64,000 nucleotides of DNA from CAVVYW01 sp963752605 (GTDB lineage Bacteria > Actinomycetota > Thermoleophilia > Solirubrobacterales > 70-9). The translations under genes were made by a program, and so were the position numbers. Location of the stretch: positions 744,001-808,000 of the forward strand of contig CAVVYW010000005.1 in assembly GCA_963752605.1 (NCBI GenBank), written 5' to 3'. The notes below the pieces were generated by a model. That model did not search any database, was not told the DNA's origin, and saw only the letters and a program-made list of their open reading frames with translations. Shown one piece after another: positions 8,999 through 17,619 of the stretch (position 1 is its first letter; the number at the start of each line of letters is the position of its first letter).

Positions 8999-9654
8999 GC
9001 GGCCAGTACCTCCCCCACCGGTCCCTGCTCGATGACCCGGCCGCCGTCGATTCGCACCACGTAGTCGGCCAGCCTCCTCGCCTGCTCGGTGTCGTGGGTG
9101 ACCAACACGGTCGAGATCGAGGTCCGGGTTCGGAGGCCGCGCAGCGTCTCCTCGACCGTGTCCCTGGCCGCCTCGTCGAGGGCCGAGGTCGGCTCGTCCA
9201 GCAGCAGGACCCTCGGCTCGAGGGCCAGCGCCCGCGCCAGCATCACCCGCTGCTGCTCCCCCACCGACAGCTTCGACGCCTCTCGCTCGGCGAAGCCCGC
9301 GTCCAGCCCTGCCAGCTCCAGGCTGCGCCGTGGGTCGAAGCTGTGGCCGGCCAGCCGCGGCCCGTAGGAGACGTTGTCGGCGACCGTGCCCTCGATCAGG
9401 GCCGGGAGCTGGGGCACCAGCCCCACCTCCCGCCGCAGCTCGAGCGGGTCGCGCTCGCGGACGTCGTGGCCCTCGTAGAGCACCCGGCCCGAGTCCGGAT
9501 CGGCGAGCCGGTCGAGCAGCCGCAGCAGCGTCGACTTGCCGCTGCCGGAGGGACCGGCGACGCAGCTGGCCCCGACCGGAAGCTGCGCTTTGACGTCCCG
9601 CAGGACGGCCTCGCCGCCACGGGAATAGGTCACGTCGTCGAGCTCGAACAGCAT
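8995..9654 (-). CDS. fetA: FetA-type ABC transporter ATPase
   Basis: This is a 219-residue ABC ATPase when started at the ATG at 9654 (MLFELDDV). It has Walker A GPSGSGKST at 34-42, a signature loop reading LSVGEQQR, and Walker B VLLLDEPTSALD. Coupling to the FetB-like permease by a 4-bp overlap supports the FetA role, presumably energising metal export or a related function. An upstream in-frame ATG at 9693 would extend the protein into the divergent ligase start region and is less likely. Only 20 bp separate its start from the divergent DNA ligase start. Confidence 0.88.
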   Translation of the reverse strand: MLFELDDVTYSRGGEAVLRDVKAQLPVGASCVAGPSGSGKSTLLRLLDRLADPDSGRVLYEGHDVRERDPLELRREVGLVPQLPALIEGTVADNVSYGPRLAGHSFDPRRSLELAGLDAGFAEREASKLSVGEQQRVMLARALALEPRVLLLDEPTSALDEAARDTVEETLRGLRTRTSISTVLVTHDTEQARRLADYVVRIDGGRVIEQGPVGEVLAA

Positions 9655-9661
9655 CGCCACC

Positions 9662-9667
9662 CATAAT
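9662..9667 (+). promoter_or_regulatory. Candidate -10 box for a leaderless DNA ligase mRNA
   Basis: CATAAT lies 7 bp upstream of the ligase ATG at 9675, so transcription would start at or next to the start codon. There is no Shine-Dalgarno sequence in the 20 bp between the divergent starts. A leaderless transcript is the simplest reading. No convincing -35 hexamer was seen. Confidence 0.4.
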
Positions 9668-9674
9668 CGCCCAC

Positions 9675-10712
9675 ATGGCGAAGCGGACCGCAACGCTGCT
9701 CGCGAAGGCGCCCGAGGAGAAGCCGCCGCGGGGGATCCAGCCCATGCTGGCGCGGATGGGCGACCTGCCGCGCGACGAGGGGAACTGGGGCTTCGAGGTC
9801 AAGTGGGACGGCGTTCGCGCCCTCGGCTTCAGCGACGGCAGCTGGTCCATGCAGAACCGCCGGGTGCAGGACATCACCCCCCGCTATCCCGAGCTCGCCG
9901 GCATCGCCGAGCAACTCGGGGGCCGGAGCGCCGTGCTCGACGGCGAGGTCGTTGCGATCGACGACCAGGGCCGGCCCAGCTTTCAGCGGATCCAGCGCCG
10001 GATGACCCTGACCAACCCGAGGATGGTCGAGCAGCGCATGCACGACACCCCGGTCGACTACATGATCTTCGACCTGCTCCACCTCGATGGGCGTTGCGTA
10101 CGCGACCTCGCCTACCCGGAGCGGCGAGAGCTCTTGGAGTCGCTGGAACTCGAGGGGCCGCGCTGGCACACCCCCCAGCATCAGGTGGGCGGCGGGACGG
10201 AGCTGCTCGAGGCCGCCAGGCGACAGGGCCTGGAGGGGGTCGTCGCAAAGCGGCTCGACAGCCCCTATCGCCCCGGCGGACGAACCGGCGAGTGGGTGAA
10301 GACACGCATCTGGCGCCGGCAGGAGTTCGTCATCGGCGGCTGGATCCCCGGCGAGGGCAGCAGGGCGAGCCGGGTCGGCTCGCTGCTGGTCGGCTACTAC
10401 GACCAGCGCGCCTCGGAAGCCCCGCCCGGCGAGAGGCAGCGGCTGATCTTCGCCGGGGGCGTCGGCTCGGGCCTCAAGCAGGACGACCTGGACTTCCTCA
10501 CCAGGGCGCTGAAGCGCCGCGCGCGCAAGACGAGTCCCTTCGACGAGGGAGCGCCGAGTGGGCCCAAGGCGAGGCTTGCCCGGTGGTGCCGGCCGGACCT
10601 CGTCTGCGAGGTCTCCTGGAGCGAGTGGACCGACCAGGGCACCCTCCGCCAGCCCGCCTTCAAGGGCATGCGCGACGACAAGGACGCGCGCGAGGTCGTG
10701 CGTGAGCAGTAG
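9675..10712 (+). CDS. ATP-dependent DNA ligase (LigD ligase-domain type)
   Basis: This 345-residue protein is a stand-alone ATP-dependent DNA ligase. The nucleotidyltransferase motif I is EVKWDGVRAL with adenylated lysine K43. Further motifs are VLDGEVVAID, YMIFDLLHLDG, EGVVAKRLDSPY and GEWVKTRI, and an OB-fold with VGSGL and RQPAFKG completes the enzyme. The sequence resembles the ligase domain of LigD and stand-alone LigC-type enzymes. Ku and a LigD-type polymerase follow on the same strand, so it is likely the sealing enzyme of non-homologous end joining. Confidence 0.92.
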   Translation: MAKRTATLLAKAPEEKPPRGIQPMLARMGDLPRDEGNWGFEVKWDGVRALGFSDGSWSMQNRRVQDITPRYPELAGIAEQLGGRSAVLDGEVVAIDDQGRPSFQRIQRRMTLTNPRMVEQRMHDTPVDYMIFDLLHLDGRCVRDLAYPERRELLESLELEGPRWHTPQHQVGGGTELLEAARRQGLEGVVAKRLDSPYRPGGRTGEWVKTRIWRRQEFVIGGWIPGEGSRASRVGSLLVGYYDQRASEAPPGERQRLIFAGGVGSGLKQDDLDFLTRALKRRARKTSPFDEGAPSGPKARLARWCRPDLVCEVSWSEWTDQGTLRQPAFKGMRDDKDAREVVREQ

Positions 10713-10839
10713 GAGGCATGGCCCGCGCAAGCCCGCGCCCGATTGCCGAATCGTGCCCAGGGGTAACCTGACTGGCGTCGAAAGCAGCGATTAGTCGGTG
10801 TCGACCGAAGGGTCTTAAGAGTGAGACAGGTGATGCGAC

Positions 10840-11775
10840 ATGCCTAGAGCGATATGGAGCGGCTCGATCAGCTTCGGGCTGCTGAACGTGCCGGTGAAGC
10901 TCTACTCGGCCGTCTCCAAGCAGACGATCCGCTTCAAGGAGCTTCACGAGAAGGACGGATCGCGAATCCGCCACAAGCGCGTTTCCGAGAAGACCGGCAA
11001 GGAGGTGGCCTACGACGACATCGTCAAGGGCTACGAGTTCGCGCCGGACCAGTACGTGACGCTGACCCGGGACGAGCTGTCGGAGCTCGATCCAAAGCGA
11101 ACCCGTTCGATCGAGATCCAGGACTTCGTCGACCTCGACGACATCGACCCCATCTACTTCGAGCAGCCCTACTACCTCGGCCCCGACAGGGGCGCCGAGA
11201 AGGCCTACGCCCTCCTGGTGGAGGCGATGCAGAAGGCTCGCAAGGTCGCAATCTCCCGCTTCGTGCTCCGCAACAAGGAGCACCTCGCCGCGATCCGCCC
11301 GATGGACGACGTCCTCACCATGGCCACCATGCGCTTCCATGACGAGGTCACCCCACGCGAGGATCTTGACGAGGTCTTCGAGGAGAAGCCGAAGAAGCCC
11401 GAGAAGCGCGAGCTGCAGATGGCCAACCAGCTGATCGAGTCTCTCTCCACCGACTTCAAGCCCGACAAGTACCGCGACGAGTACCGCGAGGAGCTGCTGA
11501 ACCTGCTCGAGCAGAAGGCCTCGGGCAAGGAGATCGTCAGCGCCCCGAGCGAGGAGCCGGAGCCGACCAAGGCGCCGGACCTGATGGCCGCCCTCGAGGA
11601 GAGCCTCGCCGCCGTCAAGGGCGAGTCCGTCGGCGATGGGGCCGCAGAGAAGCCGAAGGCGAAGGCCGGCTCCAAGAGCAAGGCGAAGTCAACGGCGAAG
11701 TCGAAGTCCAAGGCCTCGTCCAACGGCCGCCGCAAGACCTCGGGCAAGAAGACCAAGGCCAAGGCCCGCTCCTAG
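10840..11775 (+). CDS. ku: Non-homologous end joining protein Ku
   Basis: This 311-residue protein is bacterial Ku, the homodimeric ring that binds DNA ends and recruits LigD. The start MPRAIWSGSISFGLLNVPVKLY is diagnostic, and the Ku core extends to about residue 250. The last 50 or so residues form a Lys/Ser/Ala-rich tail (KAKAGSKSKAKSTAKSK type), typical of actinobacterial Ku extensions that bind DNA and aid threading. A 127-bp gap separates it from the ligase; it contains a small inverted repeat, TCGGT-GTCG-ACCGA, at 10795-10808. The polymerase gene follows immediately. Confidence 0.97.
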   Translation: MPRAIWSGSISFGLLNVPVKLYSAVSKQTIRFKELHEKDGSRIRHKRVSEKTGKEVAYDDIVKGYEFAPDQYVTLTRDELSELDPKRTRSIEIQDFVDLDDIDPIYFEQPYYLGPDRGAEKAYALLVEAMQKARKVAISRFVLRNKEHLAAIRPMDDVLTMATMRFHDEVTPREDLDEVFEEKPKKPEKRELQMANQLIESLSTDFKPDKYRDEYREELLNLLEQKASGKEIVSAPSEEPEPTKAPDLMAALEESLAAVKGESVGDGAAEKPKAKAGSKSKAKSTAKSKSKASSNGRRKTSGKKTKAKARS

Positions 11776-11779
11776 TCCG

Positions 11780-12724
11780 CTGGCGAAGGCCGCCACAGAG
11801 AAGCGGGACCAGCACGTCACGGTCGGCTCGCGCAAGCTGAAGCTGACCAACCTCGACAAGGTCCTCTACCCGAAGACCAAGACCACCAAGGCGGAGGTGA
11901 TCGACTACTACGCTCGCGTCGCCGAGGTGATGATCCCCCACCTCAAGGGCCGACCCCTGACCCTGAAGCGCTACCCCGACGGTGTGGCCGGCTTCCACTT
12001 CTACGAGAAGAACTGCCCCAAGCACCGGCCGGAGTGGGTGAAGACGACGCCGATCTGGGTCGACCGCCGCGCCGGCGAGATCGACTTCTGCCTCTGCGAT
12101 AACAAGGCGACGCTGATCTGGATGGCCCAGCTCGCCTCCCTTGAGCTCCATCCCTCGCTCTCCAAGGCGACGCGGATGGAGCAGCCGACCGTGCTCGCCT
12201 TCGACCTCGACCCGGGCAAGCCGGCGGCGCTGGTCGAGTGCTGCCAGGTGGCGCTGCGGCTGCGCAAGCTGTTCGGAGGCTTTGACATGGAGTGCTTCCC
12301 CAAGGTCTCCGGAGGCAAGGGCCTCCAGGTCTACGTACCGCTCAACACCAAGGTGACGTACGAGCGGACCAGCCCCTTCGCGAAGGCGGTCGCTCAGCTC
12401 CTCGAGAAAGAGACGCCGAAGGAGGTCGTCTCGAAGATGGCGAAGGCGCAGCGCCGGGGCAAGGTGTTCGTCGACTGGAGCCAGAACCATCAGAAGAAGA
12501 CGACGATCGGCGTCTACTCGCTCAGAGCGCGTGACCACCCGACCGCCTCCATGCCGCTGCGCTGGAGCGAGGTCGAACGCGCCGTGAAGAAGAAGGGCGA
12601 CGGGCACCTGCGCTTCGAGATCCCGGACGCGATCAAGCGGATCGAGAAGGAGGGCGACCTGTTCGAGCCGGTGCGCAAGCTGCGCCAGAGGCTCCCTGAC
12701 CTGGAGCAGGCGATCCCCGCGTAG
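11780..12724 (+). CDS. ligD: LigD-type NHEJ DNA polymerase/primase
   Basis: This is the archaeo-eukaryotic-primase-like polymerase domain of LigD as a separate protein, which fills gaps during end joining. The family opening KLTNLDKVLYP, the segment GRPLTLKRYPDG and the metal-binding pair in FDLDPG are all present, followed by SGGKGLQVYVPL, where many LigD enzymes have His in place of Gln. The start is uncertain. No ATG, GTG or TTG lies between the Ku stop (11775) and the conserved core, so I mark the CTG at 11780. The alternative is an ATG at 11636 inside ku, giving 362 residues with an improbable Arg/Pro-rich leader. The stop abuts the convergent MocR stop. Confidence 0.85.
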   Translation: MAKAATEKRDQHVTVGSRKLKLTNLDKVLYPKTKTTKAEVIDYYARVAEVMIPHLKGRPLTLKRYPDGVAGFHFYEKNCPKHRPEWVKTTPIWVDRRAGEIDFCLCDNKATLIWMAQLASLELHPSLSKATRMEQPTVLAFDLDPGKPAALVECCQVALRLRKLFGGFDMECFPKVSGGKGLQVYVPLNTKVTYERTSPFAKAVAQLLEKETPKEVVSKMAKAQRRGKVFVDWSQNHQKKTTIGVYSLRARDHPTASMPLRWSEVERAVKKKGDGHLRFEIPDAIKRIEKEGDLFEPVRKLRQRLPDLEQAIPA

Positions 12725-14242
12725 CTAGGCGATCGGCAGGGCCGCCTCGCGCTCCGACGGCCGTCGGGTCAGCGAGCGGATCGCTCGCGCCAGGCGCTTC
12801 ACGCCCTCGGCCAGCTCGTCGGAGGTAAGGAACCCGTAGGAGAGGCGCAGATGCGCCGCAGGTACCGGATCGGCCATCATCGCCATACCGGGCACGAAGG
12901 TCACACCGTGGCGGACGGCTTCGGTCAGCAGCTCGCTCTCGTCCAGCGGCGCTTCCAGGGTCAGCCAGAGATGACCCCCGCCGCTCGGACGGGTGGTGTC
13001 GGCCAAGCCCCCCAGCTGATCGTCGACCGCCTGCAGCAGCGCGTCTCGCCGCTCCTGATAGAAGGCTCGCGCGCGCTCGAGGTGTGGCTGATACTCACCG
13101 GCCGCCATGAAGCCGGCGATGGCGAGTTGGCTCAGAGTAGAGCTGTGCATGTCGTCGCGCTGCTTCTCGGCCAGAATCCGCTCGCGAACGGGGCCGCTGG
13201 CAGCCACCCAGCCGACTCGGGGACCGCCGCCGACGAGCTTCGAGAACGAGTCCACGTAGACGACGTGGCCGGGCGCGTCCGCGCGAAGGGAGCCCGGGTC
13301 CTCACCCTCGAAACGCAGGTCACCGTAGATCCCATCCTCGACGATGAAGAAGCCGTGCAGGCGGGCGAGCTCAAGCAGTCTCGTCCTGCGCTCCGGTGCG
13401 AGGTCCGTGCCGGTTGGGTTCTGGCAGCGCGATTGAAGGGCCAGCAGCCGGATCTCGTGACTGCTCAGGAGGGCCTCGAGCGCATCGACATCCAGACCGT
13501 CCTCGTCGATCGGCACGGGGAGCACCCGGCCGCCGGCGGCCCGAAGATTCTGGAGCACGCCCATGAAGCTGGGCGACTCGCATGCCATCACGTCGCCCGG
13601 CCGCAGAATCGCTCGCATCGCCAGGGAGACACCCTGCGTGGCGCCGCTGGTGATCACGACGTCTTCCGGATCCTCCGGCGCGCCCCGCTCGGCGGAGAGC
13701 GCGACTATCTGCTCCACCATCGCGGGGAGCCCGGAAACGTCCGTGTACTGAAGAGCGCTGCTGTCCTCGCGCTCGAGCGCCGTCGAGATCGAACCTCTGA
13801 TCTGCTCATAGGGGAACAGCTTCGAGGACGGATAACCCACTGAGAGTGGGATCAGACCGCGGGCCTGCGAGTGCCTGTACATCTCCGCGAGCATCCGGTC
13901 CCCCTGGCCCTCGGCGATGGCGGGCAGCACGTAGCGCTGCCACTCGGAGCCGTCGCCCGCGCCGTCGAGGTCCGGTAGCGCGGCCGGCGCGGAGTCGCGG
14001 ACGAAGGTGCCGCGGCCGACCTGGGAGGAGACGAGGCCCAGCTCGCGCAGCCGCCGGTATGCGCGCACGGCGGTCAGGTGGTTGACGCCGGCCGTCTCGG
14101 CCAGCTCGCGCGTCGGGGGGAGCTTCTCCCCCGGAGCGAGCTCGCCCGACCCGATCGCGCCCTTGAACGCGCCCACGAGCTGGTCGGTGATCGAGCGCTC
14201 CCCGTCGCGTTTCAGGTCCTTCAATTCAGCTTTGTATGACAT
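12725..14242 (-). CDS. MocR-type regulator (GntR winged helix fused to aminotransferase domain)
   Basis: This 505-residue protein joins an N-terminal GntR-type winged helix (about 16-82, with PPTRELAETAGVNHLTAVRAYRRL) to a fold-type I aminotransferase domain (about 115-495). The PLP-binding lysine is K335 in VDSFSKLVGGGPRVGW, and NPTG and the EDGIYGD motif are conserved. MocR regulators usually control a divergent gene in response to a PLP adduct. A small GNAT-like gene begins 70 bp away on the opposite strand, and the gap holds a direct repeat. Start at 14242 (MSYKAEL) is preferred; an upstream in-frame start would run across the regulatory region. Confidence 0.92.
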   Translation of the reverse strand: MSYKAELKDLKRDGERSITDQLVGAFKGAIGSGELAPGEKLPPTRELAETAGVNHLTAVRAYRRLRELGLVSSQVGRGTFVRDSAPAALPDLDGAGDGSEWQRYVLPAIAEGQGDRMLAEMYRHSQARGLIPLSVGYPSSKLFPYEQIRGSISTALEREDSSALQYTDVSGLPAMVEQIVALSAERGAPEDPEDVVITSGATQGVSLAMRAILRPGDVMACESPSFMGVLQNLRAAGGRVLPVPIDEDGLDVDALEALLSSHEIRLLALQSRCQNPTGTDLAPERRTRLLELARLHGFFIVEDGIYGDLRFEGEDPGSLRADAPGHVVYVDSFSKLVGGGPRVGWVAASGPVRERILAEKQRDDMHSSTLSQLAIAGFMAAGEYQPHLERARAFYQERRDALLQAVDDQLGGLADTTRPSGGGHLWLTLEAPLDESELLTEAVRHGVTFVPGMAMMADPVPAAHLRLSYGFLTSDELAEGVKRLARAIRSLTRRPSEREAALPIA

Positions 14243-14260
14243 GTGTGATATCTCAATCCC

Positions 14261-14287
14261 TGTATCGTGCTCGCCCAGAGTGTATCG
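14261..14287. promoter_or_regulatory. Direct repeat in the divergent MocR/GNAT-like intergenic region
   Basis: TGTATCG occurs at 14261-14267 and again at 14281-14287, exactly 20 bp (two helical turns) apart. MocR proteins commonly bind direct repeats between themselves and a divergent target, so this is a good operator candidate. On the minus strand the same DNA reads TTGCGA, 18 bp, then GATACA, a plausible promoter for the MocR gene, so binding would block it. Confidence 0.45.
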
Positions 14288-14312
14288 CAAACCGCCACCT
14301 AGGGGAGTAATG

Positions 14313-14615
14313 ATGTACCACACCACACACACTCAGCCCGAGATCACGATCCGCCCTGCCAGCCTGGACGACCGAAAGGCCTTGTTCCGACTGGCCCAGC
14401 TTGACTCCGCGCAGCTGCCCGAGGGCGACCTCCTGGTCGCGGCGATCGGCGACGAGATCCGCGCCGCGATGTCCGTCCAGAGCGGGAATGCGATCGCGGA
14501 CCCGTTCCACCACTCAGCCGAGCTGGTGAGGATGCTCTCCCTGCGGGTCGATCAGCTCCGGGTCCCGGTGCCGGCGCCCCGGGGACTGCTTCGCAGGGTC
14601 CTCCGGACCGCTTAG
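14313..14615 (+). CDS. Small GNAT-like protein (truncated acetyltransferase fold)
   Basis: This 100-residue protein begins after a good ribosome binding site (GGGGAG at 14302-14307); a second ATG at 14310 is too close to it. Residues 10-70 resemble the first half of a GNAT domain (ITIRPASLDDRKALFRLAQLDS, then LVAAIGDEIRAAMSV), but the acetyl-CoA-binding motif A is absent. After that come IADPFHHSAELVRML and a basic tail. Such short GNAT-like proteins are common in actinobacteria without known function. It is divergent from the MocR gene and probably its target. Its stop overlaps the convergent gcvPB stop. Confidence 0.65.
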   Translation: MYHTTHTQPEITIRPASLDDRKALFRLAQLDSAQLPEGDLLVAAIGDEIRAAMSVQSGNAIADPFHHSAELVRMLSLRVDQLRVPVPAPRGLLRRVLRTA

Positions 14616-16147
14616 TCCAGGGCCTGCCGGACCACCGGCCGCCGATTCGCGGCGACCTCGTCAAGACGGCGGACCGGCGTCGTGTACGGCGCGTTCCTGG
14701 CGATCTCCGGATCCTCCTCCGCCTCCGCCAGGATCGAGTCGATCGCCTCGGCGAAGGCGTCGAGCGTCTCGCGCGTCTCGGTCTCCGTCGGCTCGATCAT
14801 CATCGCCTCGTCCACCAGCAGCGGGAAGTACACCGTTGGCGGGTGCATCCCGAAGTCGAGCAGGCGCTTGGCGACATCCAGGGTGGTGATCCCGAGCTCC
14901 TTCTTGGCCGGCGCGCCCGAGAGGACGAACTCGTGCATGCAGCGGCGATCGAAGGCTACCGGCGCCAACCTCCCCGTCCTCCCCTCGCGCATCCGCGCCA
15001 GCAGGTAGTTCGCGTTGAGGACGGCCGTCTCCGAGGCCTCTGTGAGGCCGTCGCCCCCGAGGCTGAGGATGTATGCGTAGGACCGGACGAAGACCCCGAA
15101 GTTGCCCTGGAAGCCGCGCAGGCGGCCGATCGACTTCGGCCGGTCGAAGTCGAGGTCGAACATGAGGTTCCCTGATGCCTCGGAGCCGTTGGACCCCTCG
15201 CGCTTAACGACCTGAGGCCTGGGCAGGAAGGGCTCGATCCGCTCCGAGACCGCGATGGGGCCCGCGCCGGGGCCGCCCCCGCCGTGTGGCTGCGAGAACG
15301 ACTTGTGCAGGTTGAGGTGGACGATGTCGAAGCCCATGTCCCCCGGCCGCGAGCGACCCATCACCGCGTTCAGGTTCGCGCCGTCGTAGTAGAGGGTGCC
15401 GCCGGCCTCGTGCACGATTGAGGCGATCTCGGTGATGTCCTCGTCGAAGAGACCGAGGGTGTTGGGATTGGTCAGCATCAGGCAGGCGGTCTGCTCGTCC
15501 GCCTTCGCGCGCAGATCGTCCAGGTCGATGCCGCCCCGCTCGTTGGTGGCGAGGTTCACCACCTCGTACCCCGCCATCGTCACCGTGGCGGGGTTGGTGC
15601 CGTGGGCGGTGTCCGGAGTCAACACCTTGGTCCGCTCCTCGCCCCGGTCGTCGTGGTAGGCCCGCGTCAGCAGCAGGCCCGCCAGCTCGCCGTGCGATCC
15701 GGCGGACGGCTGGAGGCTCACGTGCGGCAGCCCGCAGATCTCGGCCAGGGAATCCGACAGGAGCCACATCAGCTCGAGGGCCCCCTGCGCCCGCTTCGGG
15801 TCCTGGGCCGGGTGGAGCCGGGCATGGCCCGGCAGCGCAGCGACCCGCTCGTTCAGCCGCGGGTTGTGCTTCATCGTGCAGGAGCCGAGCGGATAGAAGC
15901 CGGTGTCCAGGTCGAAGTTCCGCCGCGAGATCCGGTTGTAGTGTCGGACGATCTCCGGCTCGGAGACCTCCGGTAGCTCTGCCGGCGTCTCCCGCAGCAG
16001 CTGCTTCGGGATGAGCTCGTCGATGGGCCTCTCCGGCACGTCGGCGGCGGGCAGCTGCGCGGCGCGCCGCCCCTCGACCGACCGCTCGAAGATCGTCTTC
16101 GCCCGATCGCGTTGCATCGGCGTTTCCGTCAGCTCGGGCTTCGCCAT
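14612..16147 (-). CDS. gcvPB: Glycine dehydrogenase (decarboxylating) subunit 2
   Basis: This 511-residue protein is the C-terminal-half-like subunit of the two-subunit glycine decarboxylase P-protein. It carries the PLP-binding lysine K282 in LNLHKSFSQPHGGGGPG and the family segments GFYPLGSCTMKHNPR (about 84-97) and DTAHGTNPATVTMAGYE. With gcvPA it releases CO2 from glycine and passes the aminomethyl group to GcvH. The start at 16147 (MAKPEL) overlaps the gcvPA stop by one base. It is the last gene of the gcvT-gcvH-gcvPA-gcvPB series. Confidence 0.96.
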   Translation of the reverse strand: MAKPELTETPMQRDRAKTIFERSVEGRRAAQLPAADVPERPIDELIPKQLLRETPAELPEVSEPEIVRHYNRISRRNFDLDTGFYPLGSCTMKHNPRLNERVAALPGHARLHPAQDPKRAQGALELMWLLSDSLAEICGLPHVSLQPSAGSHGELAGLLLTRAYHDDRGEERTKVLTPDTAHGTNPATVTMAGYEVVNLATNERGGIDLDDLRAKADEQTACLMLTNPNTLGLFDEDITEIASIVHEAGGTLYYDGANLNAVMGRSRPGDMGFDIVHLNLHKSFSQPHGGGGPGAGPIAVSERIEPFLPRPQVVKREGSNGSEASGNLMFDLDFDRPKSIGRLRGFQGNFGVFVRSYAYILSLGGDGLTEASETAVLNANYLLARMREGRTGRLAPVAFDRRCMHEFVLSGAPAKKELGITTLDVAKRLLDFGMHPPTVYFPLLVDEAMMIEPTETETRETLDAFAEAIDSILAEAEEDPEIARNAPYTTPVRRLDEVAANRRPVVRQALD

Positions 16148-17577
16148 CAGGCCGGCACGTCCTCGACACCTTCCGGCAGCTGCTCCGCTTTCGCGTCCGC
16201 GCTGCCGGGTGTGGGCTCCGACGCCCTGGAAACCTTGATTGCTTTTTCGAGGACCTCCGCCAGGCGATCGATGTCCGCTCGCGAGCGGCGCTCGGTGAGC
16301 GCGATCAGCAGGCCGTCCTCGTACTCGGGGTAGTCGCGCCCGAGCGGGTAGCCGGCGCCGATGCCCTCCCCGGCGCAGTGCTCCAGCACCAGGTCCACCG
16401 GGGCCTCGAGACGCACCGCGAACTCCCGGACGACCGGCGCCTCGTGGAGCAGCTCCACGCCCTCCAGTGCCGCCAGCTGCTCGCGCGCGTAGGCCGTGCG
16501 GCGCGCCAGCAGCTCGCCCAGCTCGACGAAGCCCCGCTTGCCGAGCCAACTCAGGTGGATGATCCCCGCCAGGGCATTGAGCGCCTGCGCCGTGCAGATG
16601 TTGTGGGTCGCCTTCTCGCGGCGGATGTGCTGCTCCCGGGTCTGCAGGGTCAGGACGAAGCCACGTCGACCGTCCACGTCGGTGGTCTCGCCCGCGATAC
16701 GCCCCGGCATGCGCCGGATGTGCTCCTCGGTGGCGCAGAAGAAGCCGAACGAGGGGCCGCCGTAGTCGAGCCGGTTGCCGAGCGGCTGCCCCTCCCCCAC
16801 GGCGACGTCCGCGCCGCACTCTCCGGGCGGCCTCAGCACCGACAGCGCGACCGGGTCGCAGGCCACCACCACCAGGGCACCCTTCGCCTTCGCCGCCTCC
16901 CCGAGGGCCTCGACGTCCTCGACCGCGCCCAGGAAGTTCGGCTGCTGCAGGAAGACGGCGGCGGTCTCGTCGTCGATCGCGTCCGCGAGCTTCGCGGCGT
17001 CGGTTTGTCCGGCCGCCAGGGGCGTCTCGACCAACTCGGAGCCGTAGCCCGCTCCGTAGGTGACCAGGGACTCGCGGCTGTGGGGGTGGAGCCCCCGCGA
17101 GGCGACGAACTTCCTGCGCCCGGTGGCGCCAATCGCCAGGTAGGCCGCCGAGGCGACGGAGGAGGGCCCCTCGTACAGGGCGGCGTTCGAGACCGGCAGC
17201 CCGGTCAGCTCGGACATCGCCGTCTGGAACTCGAACATCGCCTGGAGGCCGCCCTGGGAGATCTCGGGCTGGTACGGCGTGTACGGGGTGAGGAACTCCG
17301 AGCGGCCCGTGATCGCGTCCACGATCGCCGGGACGTAGTGGTCGTACATGCCGGCGCCCAGGAAGCTCGCCTCCGCCTCGGCGTGGACGTTCCGCTCGGC
17401 GAGGGCCGCGAGACGGTCGTAGACCTCCGACTCCGGCATCCCGTCCGGAAGCTTGAGAGGACCATCGAGGCGAACATCCTCGGGAATGTCCTCGAAGAGC
17501 TCGTCGATCGACGCCACGCCGATCGCCTCGAGCATGCGCCCGCGGTCATCGTCTGTCGCCGACGTGTACCTCGTCAC
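16147..17577 (-). CDS. gcvPA: Glycine dehydrogenase (decarboxylating) subunit 1
   Basis: This 476-residue protein is the N-terminal-half-like subunit of the split P-protein, a PLP-fold subunit without the catalytic lysine. Family segments include SFLGAGMYDHYVPA, TPYQPEISQGGLQ, MSELTGLPVSNAALYEG and QTREQHIRREKATHNICT. The split P-protein is common in archaea, Firmicutes and deep-branching actinobacteria, whereas Streptomyces and Mycobacterium have a single-chain GcvP; that helps place the organism. A short acidic C-terminal extension follows the conserved core. Confidence 0.96.
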   Translation of the reverse strand: MTRYTSATDDDRGRMLEAIGVASIDELFEDIPEDVRLDGPLKLPDGMPESEVYDRLAALAERNVHAEAEASFLGAGMYDHYVPAIVDAITGRSEFLTPYTPYQPEISQGGLQAMFEFQTAMSELTGLPVSNAALYEGPSSVASAAYLAIGATGRRKFVASRGLHPHSRESLVTYGAGYGSELVETPLAAGQTDAAKLADAIDDETAAVFLQQPNFLGAVEDVEALGEAAKAKGALVVVACDPVALSVLRPPGECGADVAVGEGQPLGNRLDYGGPSFGFFCATEEHIRRMPGRIAGETTDVDGRRGFVLTLQTREQHIRREKATHNICTAQALNALAGIIHLSWLGKRGFVELGELLARRTAYAREQLAALEGVELLHEAPVVREFAVRLEAPVDLVLEHCAGEGIGAGYPLGRDYPEYEDGLLIALTERRSRADIDRLAEVLEKAIKVSRASEPTPGSADAKAEQLPEGVEDVPA

Positions 17578-17619
17578 GAGCGACTCATCGTAGATGGCGG
17601 GCGGGATCGCCCTGGAGCG

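Noticed and set aside
14007..14615. 202-residue version of the small GNAT-like protein
   Set aside because: The first half is antisense to the MocR gene, and a strong ribosome binding site precedes 14313.
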